Source of the DNA: Sphingobacteriales bacterium
Lineage (GTDB): Bacteria; Bacteroidota; Bacteroidia; Chitinophagales; CAIOSU01
Reading direction: 5' to 3'
DNA: 64,000 nucleotides
Assembly (NCBI GenBank): GCA_027483645.1
Contig: JAIXUD010000023.1
Location: forward strand, 26,639-90,638
Shown here: one piece after another, positions 9,649-16,916 of the stretch
How positions within the stretch are numbered: the first letter of the stretch is position 1
Layout: each line of letters starts with the position of its first letter
The notes under the pieces: generated by a model
What the model was told of the DNA's origin: nothing
The model's database searches: none
Seen by the model: only the letters and a program-made list of their open reading frames with translations
Position numbers and translations under genes: made by a program

Positions 9649-9708
9649 GGGTAGTTAACCTTCTGGTCCATTGCAACTACATCACCAGAATATTTGAACA
9701 CCCCTGCA

Positions 9709-9732
9709 ACTTATGTCATGATTGACAGAAGT
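9709..9732. repeat. 9-6-9 palindromic site P2
   Basis: Left arm ACTTATGTC, spacer ATGATT, right arm GACAGAAGT. It lies 24 bp beyond the 3' end of the polymerase-like gene. Same arm variant as site P6. Confidence 0.8.
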
Positions 9733-9756
9733 ACCTCAACATACAATTAGTATATG

Positions 9757-11118
9757 TCAGCACAGCATCTTTGAGGTGAGGGTGGGGGGCTCAACACCCA
9801 TTTCCTTGAACGATTTCTCTATTACAAGTATTGCCGTTTCAAGAGATCGAGCCGGTACGATTAATGAATCATGGATAGTAGCAACTGGTCCAATGCCAGC
9901 TTCCATCAGGGCAGGTATGATGTAGTTAAACATCATTCGTGATTCTGCACGCTGCATCAAAAGCGGCAACAACTTATGTTTCCTGAACTTTTGGTAAGAC
10001 TTCATGGTGCTGTCTTTTAAGAAATCCTTAATAGGCTCTAGCTCATCAGCCTTCAAATTCCTGAGGTGGGTGAACAACTTATCGACTTTAGGATACTTTT
10101 TCTTGAATATACGTGCTACTACCTTGGCTTTACTGTCTACCACCACCCTATTGCGGTACATCACACCTTGGAAGAATAGTATCTTAGCCTCATCGCGTTT
10201 GATTTTTAATTCACTAGCGAAGGAATCATAGGTATGGCCGCTTACACAATCCCTAATGAAACCGGCATCACTGTGCTCGGGCAGGTACTTCTGTATTACC
10301 ATAAATTCCTGGGGCAACAAAACCTGGGCAATGCTTCGCTGCAACGCAATGGAAGCGAAGTAGGGCTGGCTATTCGCAATGTCGATAATATTCAGTGAAC
10401 CTTCTCCCTCGAACTTGAGCGCAGGCCTGAGTTCCTTTTTCAAATTGGTGAGCCAAGAGTGCAACCGATAACCGAACTTGTCAAACACAAATTGGTGCGA
10501 CAGGTTGTCAATTAAGTGTTCATTGCAGTCACGCTTATTCGCTGGCAGCAATTGGATTATTGGTTTGGCCCTATTGATGTCGAGTTGAAGTCGGCCCAGG
10601 GATGTGACCAAGTAATCTATTACAGCTTCCAGTAAGCCAAGAGGGTTGCTTTGTTGTATTAAAACGGTCCCGTCATTGAAAACGTCACGGGTTGCCAGAA
10701 TGGACTTGATTGTCCTGGCATCAGTTATTGTGTGTTCTGTAAAAGTTAGTTGGCCCTCTATCGGTGGTATAAACCTGTATTGCTTACTTCTTTTGCCTGG
10801 CAAGTAGCTTTCGTTTCCCTCTTCGTTTAACCTAACCTCTATAATTCCATGAACCACAAGCAAGGCTACGTAACCAGAATAATTGCTTGAACCGATAGCT
10901 TTTAAAATCCGTGAGTTTACCGTGAACCATTCGGATGGTTCCATGTACTTGCCATCTTTATGCTTGGCCTTGCGCTTTGCGTTTATGTAGGCCAGGAAAA
11001 ACTGGTGCGCTACGGCGGATAACCTGTCGGGGATAAACCTTGTACCTTCAACTAAGTTGTTAGCTGAATGCATTCCATTTGGTAGCTTAACTTTTAATTG
11101 AGTTATCCTTTGTTCCAC
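9757..11118 (-). CDS. Orphan family-A DNA polymerase-like protein
   Basis: 453 residues. The C-terminal half carries all three polymerase motifs of family A in order. Motif A is IIDIANSQPY with Asp246. Motif B is RDEAKILFFQGVMY (Arg308, Lys312, Phe316, Tyr321), closely matching the T7 and E. coli Pol I O-helix pattern R-x3-K-x3-F with a Tyr four to five residues later. Motif C is ATIHDSLIVPA (His416-Asp417). No 3'-5' or 5'-3' exonuclease domain is present. The first 150 residues look like a helical or winged-helix region (EWFTVNSRILKAIGSS), and the middle has no match I know. The catalytic Asp pair (246 and 417) is kept, but the Tyr-Gly of motif B is replaced by Tyr-Arg. It could be an active small polymerase, a primase-polymerase substitute of a mobile element, or an inactive relative. 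Confidence 0.7.
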   Translation of the reverse strand: MEQRITQLKVKLPNGMHSANNLVEGTRFIPDRLSAVAHQFFLAYINAKRKAKHKDGKYMEPSEWFTVNSRILKAIGSSNYSGYVALLVVHGIIEVRLNEEGNESYLPGKRSKQYRFIPPIEGQLTFTEHTITDARTIKSILATRDVFNDGTVLIQQSNPLGLLEAVIDYLVTSLGRLQLDINRAKPIIQLLPANKRDCNEHLIDNLSHQFVFDKFGYRLHSWLTNLKKELRPALKFEGEGSLNIIDIANSQPYFASIALQRSIAQVLLPQEFMVIQKYLPEHSDAGFIRDCVSGHTYDSFASELKIKRDEAKILFFQGVMYRNRVVVDSKAKVVARIFKKKYPKVDKLFTHLRNLKADELEPIKDFLKDSTMKSYQKFRKHKLLPLLMQRAESRMMFNYIIPALMEAGIGPVATIHDSLIVPARSLETAILVIEKSFKEMGVEPPTLTSKMLC

Positions 11119-11154
11119 ACGGATGATATCCTCTAGGAACCACTTTGTTGCAAC

Positions 11155-11190
11155 AAAAAAAAAAGCGGGTGCCCCTTAAGGAACACCCGC
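11155..11190 (-). terminator. Intrinsic terminator for the minus-strand gene ending at 11216
   Basis: A 7-bp stem (GCGGGTG / CACCCGC) with additional inner pairing is followed, in minus-strand sense, by a run of ten T (A at 11155-11164). It lies 25 bp beyond the stop codon and also insulates the polymerase-like gene. Confidence 0.85.
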
Positions 11191-11215
11191 CACCGGAAAG
11201 CGCACACCTAACCGC

Positions 11216-11923
11216 CTAAACGTTCTCTATCACATATCCCAGTTCTTTCGCCCTAGCTAGGAAGGGGACGATATTGGTCGCCGTGAACTGGCTGCACACC
11301 GCAACGGTATTGTCCGCAAGCTTGATACGGTGTTCCTCTTTCAGGAAGAAGCGGTCCCGGTTGCCGTAATACTTCTTTGCCTTCTCCAGTTCTTGGAAAA
11401 TGCCGAATCGGTGCAACAGTTCATCGGGGAACGCCTCTTTCAGTTGGTCATGGGTGATACCGGGGTTATCGGCCACATGCCGGCTTACCACAGCCCTTAC
11501 CAATGGTCCTTTGCCCAAGGTCTGGCCGTTGAACAGGAATTTACCGTTGTCCCTTCCTTTTGGCTTGGGCTTGGCTTCTTCTTCACCTGTTTCTTCACCC
11601 GCCTCACTGTTCTCAATAACGTTGCCCAAGTTAAGTTCATCGTTTAAGGCTGTTTCAGGAGCCTCTGGCGAGTCCTGTTTTTCAGGTCTTGGCTCAGCGT
11701 CTATCTCGATTACCGTGTCGATAGGGTCGTCGTCATACACTTCCTGGCCGCCTACAAGGGACAGTTCGTGCTGGTCGTTTTCTTCCAATACTGGGATTTC
11801 CTTCAATTCATCAATAGCCGTTCGCAAGGCCTTGCCTTTGAGCTTTGTTACCTTACCAATTGCGGCTTCGGTAGAATTTGGGTTATCCCGAACAAATGCG
11901 ATGATTAATGCTTTCGCGTCCAT
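11216..11923 (-). CDS. Conserved protein of unknown function with winged-helix-like N-terminus
   Basis: Starting at the ATG whose complement is 11921-11923 (MDAKALI), the protein has about 235 residues; an upstream in-frame ATG would add 23 basic residues that look untranslated. Residues 1-55 look like a winged helix (NSTEAAIGKVTKLKGKALRTAIDEL). An acidic, low-complexity linker rich in Glu, Pro and Asp follows (about 60-125). The C-terminal 105 residues form a separate domain (GKGPLVRAVVSRHVADNPGI, LKEAFPDEL, AVCSQFTATNIVPFLARAKELGY). That pattern, with a final I-x-x-F-x-x-x-A-x-x-x-G-Y, recurs in short bacterial proteins and restriction-related fusions as far as I recall. I cannot name the family. 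DNA binding is plausible. Confidence 0.65.
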   Translation of the reverse strand: MDAKALIIAFVRDNPNSTEAAIGKVTKLKGKALRTAIDELKEIPVLEENDQHELSLVGGQEVYDDDPIDTVIEIDAEPRPEKQDSPEAPETALNDELNLGNVIENSEAGEETGEEEAKPKPKGRDNGKFLFNGQTLGKGPLVRAVVSRHVADNPGITHDQLKEAFPDELLHRFGIFQELEKAKKYYGNRDRFFLKEEHRIKLADNTVAVCSQFTATNIVPFLARAKELGYVIENV

Positions 11924-12045
11924 ACTCGTTGTTGTTTTGGTACGAAGCGAGTTTAGCCGTTTCCGGCGGAACCGGAAAATCGAAACCTCCATAAACAGGG
12001 CATTTTAGCGTTTTTTAGCGTTTCGGTAGCTTTAACCTTTGGGGT

Positions 12046-13560
12046 TTACTTGACAATGGCCTCAAGAAGGTTGATAGACTGTTTCAAATCACCTTGGTTA
12101 TATTTGGACCGTGCTTCTGATAACTGGGCCTTATGTTTTGCGATAGGGTCTTTGGCATCCGTTAAATCCACCAACTCGTAAAAGAGCTGCTCGATGTCAT
12201 TGTTCGGGTAGTTGTAAGCGTTTGGTTGGAAGCTGAAAGTACCCTTTCCGATATTCCCGGCTTGGATGTATTTCAACATTTGGATAATCTGCCGCTCTAG
12301 CAATCTTGATCCGCTGATGTTGTCCATTCCGTCGAAGGCAGATTTTAATGTACCATCTTCACTATAGTATACACCAGAGTCCAAGTCGCCTCGCTCATAA
12401 TACTCCTCGTCCGACTTGTTACCAGAGGGGTAATAGCCTGTCCATTTGCCGTCTTTCTTCCCGTTGACAGCGATACCCTCAATGGTCAGGTTTCCTTTAT
12501 CGTCATACCCTTTATAAGGACCGTTCGGCATCCCATTAGCGAACGTTTGCTCTGTCTTTATCTTACCGTTCTCATGGTATTCCTTGCTGCTGCCTGTTTT
12601 GATGCCATTGTTGTAGTTACTTTCAGATTGCAACTGGCCACTGCTATAATAGAATAGGCACCTTCCGTTCAATTTATCGGGGTTCTCCGAAACTAGACTG
12701 CCTTCAAACTGCTTGGTGCCGTTGAGATAATAATCACCTACGGGCCCAGAAGGTTTACCGGCTGCATCGTATGATATGGTCCTGAAATAAGCGAATTCGG
12801 ATTCCACTATCGTTTCGTGCCAGTCCTTATCAAAGTAATACTTCCAAGGGCCGGTCTTTTTTCCTTGGGTATATTGGCCACTTGTCAGTACCTTCCCCGA
12901 ATCGGATTGGCTGTACAGAACCCATTTACCATCTAGTTGTCCCTGCTTATAGTTTTCTTCAAGGACTATATGGCCACCACAGGTATACTCGCGGTACTGG
13001 CCATTCAATTTTCCATCGGCATAGTTGGTCTCTTTGTACGTTTTGCCCGAAGGATAGTAATAGATTATATGCCTGCCGGCCGTAGGCTTGACCTCTTCAC
13101 CGGCTACATAATTTTTTGTAACCTTGAAGTACCGGCAATTATCCGGTAGCTTTGAATTTCCGAACATCTGTATGACGGTCCATTCACCTTCTCTTTTGCC
13201 GTTGGCATAATTGCCTTGGTCGGTTATTACACCGTCCGCATTATAATATATGGCCGCGCCCGACAGAATGCCTTCCTTAAAGTTCTCTTTCTTCCACAGC
13301 CATCTTTTACCGCCACCTTGGAAAGTGGAGTATTCCAGGCATTGCCCGTGCTTTTGGCCATTTACATAGTTAAACTCCTTCACCACGATTCCTTCGCTGT
13401 CGTATTCTTTATATGCCCCATGCGGCTCGCCAGCGGCATTGACGATATAGCTTTTATGCGGCTTTGTCTGAAGGTAGTCGTAATAGGTTTTTACCGTCTT
13501 TTGGGCATTGGCACTCAGTCCTAAGATTACAAGGCCCAAAGTAAGGATGATACTTTTCAT
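12046..13560 (-). CDS. Exported MORN-repeat protein (YwqK-type)
   Basis: 504 residues. It has a cleavable signal peptide (SIILTLGLVILGLSANAQ) and then roughly a dozen MORN-like units of about 23 residues, each with a core such as GxxxGxWxxYYxxG (KHGQCLEY, REGEWTVI, LNGQYREY, LDGKWVLY, KTGPWKYY, PNGPYKGY, KDGKWTGY). The last 90 residues are helical (IIQMLKYIQAGNIGKG; KSINLLEAIVK) and look like a TPR-like tail. Such repeats occur in proteins that databases label toxin-antitoxin system YwqK family antitoxin, but nothing here shows a toxin partner. It probably acts in the periplasm or at the surface. The lipoprotein gene on the same strand ends 96 bp upstream. Confidence 0.8.
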   Translation of the reverse strand: MKSIILTLGLVILGLSANAQKTVKTYYDYLQTKPHKSYIVNAAGEPHGAYKEYDSEGIVVKEFNYVNGQKHGQCLEYSTFQGGGKRWLWKKENFKEGILSGAAIYYNADGVITDQGNYANGKREGEWTVIQMFGNSKLPDNCRYFKVTKNYVAGEEVKPTAGRHIIYYYPSGKTYKETNYADGKLNGQYREYTCGGHIVLEENYKQGQLDGKWVLYSQSDSGKVLTSGQYTQGKKTGPWKYYFDKDWHETIVESEFAYFRTISYDAAGKPSGPVGDYYLNGTKQFEGSLVSENPDKLNGRCLFYYSSGQLQSESNYNNGIKTGSSKEYHENGKIKTEQTFANGMPNGPYKGYDDKGNLTIEGIAVNGKKDGKWTGYYPSGNKSDEEYYERGDLDSGVYYSEDGTLKSAFDGMDNISGSRLLERQIIQMLKYIQAGNIGKGTFSFQPNAYNYPNNDIEQLFYELVDLTDAKDPIAKHKAQLSEARSKYNQGDLKQSINLLEAIVK

Positions 13561-13656
13561 GATGTTTAAGTTTTAGTTCGATGCGAGTATAGCCGGTTCC
13601 GCCGACAGGGAAACTGCCTGTCGGTAACTTTTACAACCGGTAAGCGGTTTGAGGCT

Positions 13657-14421
13657 TTATTGGGCAAGTTCCATGGCACCCTTGGCAAACTTGGTCTGCA
13701 CTTCCATGAACTTCGACAATTGCGGAGGGGTAAGGATGTCACCAGCGCTTTCTAGCTGCTCGCTCAACCGTTGTGCCTCTTCCATTGCGGCGGTATATTC
13801 GGATAGGGCCGAGACATCACCACTGTTGGCCTTCTTGGCAAGCCTGAGGTAGTTATCGGTGAACTTTTCATAATCAGCTATGATCTTGTCCCAGTTTTCA
13901 TTGCCAGTTAGTTTGCTAGCGTTACTTGTAATACTCGAAGTCGTATTCTCTTCCGCAACATATTCGGTAGCGTTGGTGTTGATATAAAAGCTCTCTAGCT
14001 GCAAATCCGAGAAGTTCTCTATCCTTGCTTGGTAAGAGAACGTGAAAAAACCACTCTCGCCTTGCTCAAGTAGTTTTTCGATGTCGGCGCTACCCCCGTT
14101 AAAGCTAAAGCTTCCACCAAAGCTGGGCGGGTTGCCGCCCTTTTCCAGTAATTGAATGCTGATGGGGTTCATGGTAAGGTTGTAAACCTCTGTAAACTTC
14201 TTGCCGGTCGTAGCCTTGCTTTTGAGCTTCACCGATATCGAATAGTGATAATCGTTTTTCTTTACGAACTTATAGGTGCCAGGCTCCACCTCGATATAGT
14301 CCTTCATCCCGCCCTTAACACTGGGATTGGCAGGGGAAAGCTCGAACTCGGTTTTTTCACTGGCGCATGAATTAAATAAAAACGGTAAAAGCGCAATCAA
14401 GAAATAGGTAGTTGTTTTCAT
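13657..14421 (-). CDS. Putative lipoprotein of unknown function
   Basis: 254 residues. The N-terminus is a lipoprotein signal (TTYFLIALLPFLFNSC, lipobox Cys19). The body is mostly beta, with alternating polar strands (YKFVKKNDYHYSISVKLKSK; SGFFTFSYQARIENFSDLQLESFYI). It ends in an alpha-helical stretch of about 75 residues rich in Ala, Glu and Leu (NWDKIIADYEKFTDNYLRLAKKANSGD...). I do not recognise the family. It lies upstream of the MORN gene on the same strand and divergent from the DNA-binding-like gene, separated by 189 bp that should hold both promoters. Confidence 0.7.
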   Translation of the reverse strand: MKTTTYFLIALLPFLFNSCASEKTEFELSPANPSVKGGMKDYIEVEPGTYKFVKKNDYHYSISVKLKSKATTGKKFTEVYNLTMNPISIQLLEKGGNPPSFGGSFSFNGGSADIEKLLEQGESGFFTFSYQARIENFSDLQLESFYINTNATEYVAEENTTSSITSNASKLTGNENWDKIIADYEKFTDNYLRLAKKANSGDVSALSEYTAAMEEAQRLSEQLESAGDILTPPQLSKFMEVQTKFAKGAMELAQ

Positions 14422-14610
14422 TTTTTTTGGGTTGGTTCGATAATTGATTTTTCAAATATGGCTAACACGTTCGACAAAATAGCCGAGCATTCAATGTTTA
14501 TAGTCCACAGGAATCACACCGTTCAAACCGTTCAAACAGCTCGAATAATTGTTTCCAGTTAAATAGTCCATAAAGCCCGCTGTATTGCGCCATAAGCTAA
14601 TTTCGGCTTT

Positions 14611-15159
14611 ATGCTATCGAAGGTCATCAAGGAAAGGCTGGAACAAAAACTGGGGCACACCGTGCGCTATCCAAAGGACTGCGATATGCTGGCGGCCGAT
14701 ATTGCCAAGGTGTGTAAATGCCAGCTTAGCGGCAGCACCATGAAAAGGCTCTTCGGCTTTGTAAAAGGTGGCGGACAGCCTAGGCTCTATACGCTCGACC
14801 TGCTCAGTAACTATCTCGGCCACGGTAAATGGGAAGATTTACTGGCCTCGCTAACCGGCCAACGGCCTATTCAATCATCCGAAATTGAACACCTGGATAT
14901 TAACAAGGCCAAAACCGGCAGCACCATAATTATCACGTACGCGCCTGCACGTGAGGTAACTTTGGAAGTAGTGGAAAAAGGCCGGTTGCGACTGATAGAA
15001 TCCAACGAACCACTATTGGAAGGTGTCGAAACGGTAAAGTGTACAGAAGTCAAGCTTCACTATCCGCTATATCTAGAAATACCTGGTAAGGCATTCGGTG
15101 TTTGGCTGGCACAGATAAGTGGCGTTACGTCCATCAAAACCGCGAAACTGGACACATAA
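14611..15159 (+). CDS. Predicted DNA-binding protein with C-terminal beta domain
   Basis: 182 residues. Residues 1-85 form a helical domain (KERLEQKLGHTVRYPKDCDMLAADI, STMKRLFGFVKGG, YTLDLLSNYLGHGKWEDL). This layout, with an RLFGF-like core and a later TLD-x-L-x-x-YLG-x-x-x-W segment, is common at the N-terminus of Bacteroidota proteins and looks like a DNA-binding domain. The C-terminal half (TGSTIIITYAPAREVTLEVVEKGRLRLIESN) is beta-rich and resembles the small barrel that often follows it. I know no experimental function. The last codons and stop codon belong to a sequence repeated at 24.5 kb (repeat C), and a 9-6-9 site (P3) lies 183 bp downstream. Confidence 0.65.
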   Translation: MLSKVIKERLEQKLGHTVRYPKDCDMLAADIAKVCKCQLSGSTMKRLFGFVKGGGQPRLYTLDLLSNYLGHGKWEDLLASLTGQRPIQSSEIEHLDINKAKTGSTIIITYAPAREVTLEVVEKGRLRLIESNEPLLEGVETVKCTEVKLHYPLYLEIPGKAFGVWLAQISGVTSIKTAKLDT

Positions 15160-15231
15160 TAGTGGGTGGGAAGGGGGCGGGGCGATTTACTACTATTAAT
15201 ACTATTAAGGGGATTACCCAGCTTACGCACC
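15143..15231 (+). repeat. Repeat C, copy 1
   Basis: It begins within the last codons of the preceding gene (GAAACTGGACACATAATAG) and continues through an AAGGGGGC-GGGG stretch and an ACTATTAA / AAGGGGATT segment to CTTACGCACC. The second copy is at 24536. The rest of this 314-bp gap holds site P3 and no gene. Confidence 0.75.
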
Positions 15232-15342
15232 TACCTAGCCTAACCCAGCAATTACATGAGTATTCGATAGGTATACAGTCAAGTCAGTTAAGTGGGTTAG
15301 GCCAGTTGATGCACAATTACCATATCTAGGTCAAGGGGTACA

Positions 15343-15366
15343 ACTTCTGTCGAAACTGACAGAAGT
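15343..15366. repeat. 9-6-9 palindromic site P3
   Basis: Both arms are the perfect consensus, spacer GAAACT. Symmetry extends two bases further on each side (CA/TG), giving an 11-6-11 arrangement. It lies 107 bp upstream of the defence operon's first ATG. Confidence 0.9.
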
Positions 15367-15473
15367 TGATTACCGGGTTCACTATGGATTTAAATGAAGT
15401 TGGAATTTTCTTTATTAAATTGCAAATTTGAGAGTAGGTATAATTTTATCCCTTTAACTCGAATTTACTAGCA

Positions 15474-16916
15474 ATGCATCTTACAAGTGAAAGGGGCGCT
15501 GTAAACGCTGAAATTATTAATCCAAGTGTTAAGAATTTTATTGCCTCTTTAAGGGATATAGGGTACTCATTTGAAGTCGCGGTGTCTGACTTGATAGATA
15601 ATAGTATAACGGCGGAGGCAACAGAAATTAAAATTCACACAGTTTCCAATCCCCAGTTAACGTTTAGTTTACTTGATAACGGAACTGGGATGACGGAAAG
15701 CGAATTAGTTGAAGCCATGCGCTTAGCTTCAAAAGATCCAAGAAACAAAAGAGCAAAAAACGATTTAGGCAGATTCGGTTTAGGATTAAAAACGGCCTCT
15801 TTTTCACAAGGTAGGAAGCTAACAGTAGTTTCGAAAAAGCAAGGAATTGTGTCTGTTAGACAATGGGATTTAGATTATGTATATGAGAAAGATGAATGGT
15901 ACCTAATTACGCCCGTGGATTATGAAAAACTACCGTTAGCTGCTGATCTGTTTCTATTAAAACAAGGCACATTAATTTGCTGGCAAAATATAGACAGAAT
16001 TAATAATGACGCATTGTCAGGTATTATTGAACGTTTAAGGAAGCATTTGTCTCTTGTGTTTCATCGTTATTTAGAGGGTCTTGAAATGCAGAAATCTTTA
16101 AAAATAATTATCAATGACAATCCATTAATCCCCTTTAATCCATTCAATCTAAATCATCCAGCAACCCAGCAAACTGCTAGTGAAAAGATTAAGATATTTG
16201 GATCAACGATTACCATTCAACCATACATATTACCCCACCATTCAAAATTATCCCAACAAGAGTACGAGTTGTACGCTACAGAAGAAGGGTACATAAAATC
16301 TCAAGGCTTTTACTTGTATAGGCAGAATCGAATACTTATATACGGCACTTGGTGGGGGATGCACAGAGCCTTAGATGCCCACAAGCTTGTGCGAATCAAA
16401 ATTGATATCCCAAATGACATGGACACTCATTGGGGCATTGATATAAAAAAGTCTATCGCGCGTCCTGCGGAAGAGATAAAGAATGATCTTAAGAGAATTA
16501 TTAAACAAGTTACTGAAAGAGGTTCTAAACCGTTTACTGGTAGAGGTCGAAAAATTGAAGATAAGTCTATTGTACAGTTTTGGGAAGTTCGTCCATTAAA
16601 CAATGATTTTCGCTTTGCTATCAATGAGCAACATCCTTTATTTCAAGACCTAACTAAAAGTCTTTCTGAGGACACCCTAGAAAAATTGCTCTTTTATCTT
16701 AAGGGGGTGCAAGCATACTTACCATTAGAGGCAATACAATTTAACTTGCAGAAGAATCCGCATTTAATTAACCAAAATTCTGCATTGACTGAAATGGAGA
16801 TAATTGAAGTTGCAAAGAAACTTCTCTCCGCTGGGTTATCCGAAGAATACATACGAAATTTACTGAAAACAGAAATTTTTTCTAGCCATAAACACCTTTT
16901 CCAAAATGGATACTAA
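15474..16916 (+). CDS. GHKL (HATPase_c_3, MORC/MutL-like) ATPase of a restriction-type defence operon
   Basis: 480 residues. The GHKL ATP-binding motifs are all present near the N-terminus: SDLIDNS with Asn43, LLDNGTGM (Asp68-x-Gly70-x-Gly72) and GRFGLGLKTASF (Gly102, Gly104, Lys106). The rest resembles the S5-like transducer and C-terminal region of bacterial MORC/MutL-type ATPases. Proteins of this type were described by Iyer, Abhiman and Aravind as components of restriction systems with Z1, DUF4420 and AIPR proteins and a cytosine methyltransferase, exactly the neighbours seen here. ATP-driven clamp closure on DNA would be the expected role. The next gene overlaps the stop by 11 bp in another frame, so the pair is translationally coupled. 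The operon is more AT-rich than its flanks. Confidence 0.88.
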   Translation: MHLTSERGAVNAEIINPSVKNFIASLRDIGYSFEVAVSDLIDNSITAEATEIKIHTVSNPQLTFSLLDNGTGMTESELVEAMRLASKDPRNKRAKNDLGRFGLGLKTASFSQGRKLTVVSKKQGIVSVRQWDLDYVYEKDEWYLITPVDYEKLPLAADLFLLKQGTLICWQNIDRINNDALSGIIERLRKHLSLVFHRYLEGLEMQKSLKIIINDNPLIPFNPFNLNHPATQQTASEKIKIFGSTITIQPYILPHHSKLSQQEYELYATEEGYIKSQGFYLYRQNRILIYGTWWGMHRALDAHKLVRIKIDIPNDMDTHWGIDIKKSIARPAEEIKNDLKRIIKQVTERGSKPFTGRGRKIEDKSIVQFWEVRPLNNDFRFAINEQHPLFQDLTKSLSEDTLEKLLFYLKGVQAYLPLEAIQFNLQKNPHLINQNSALTEMEIIEVAKKLLSAGLSEEYIRNLLKTEIFSSHKHLFQNGY

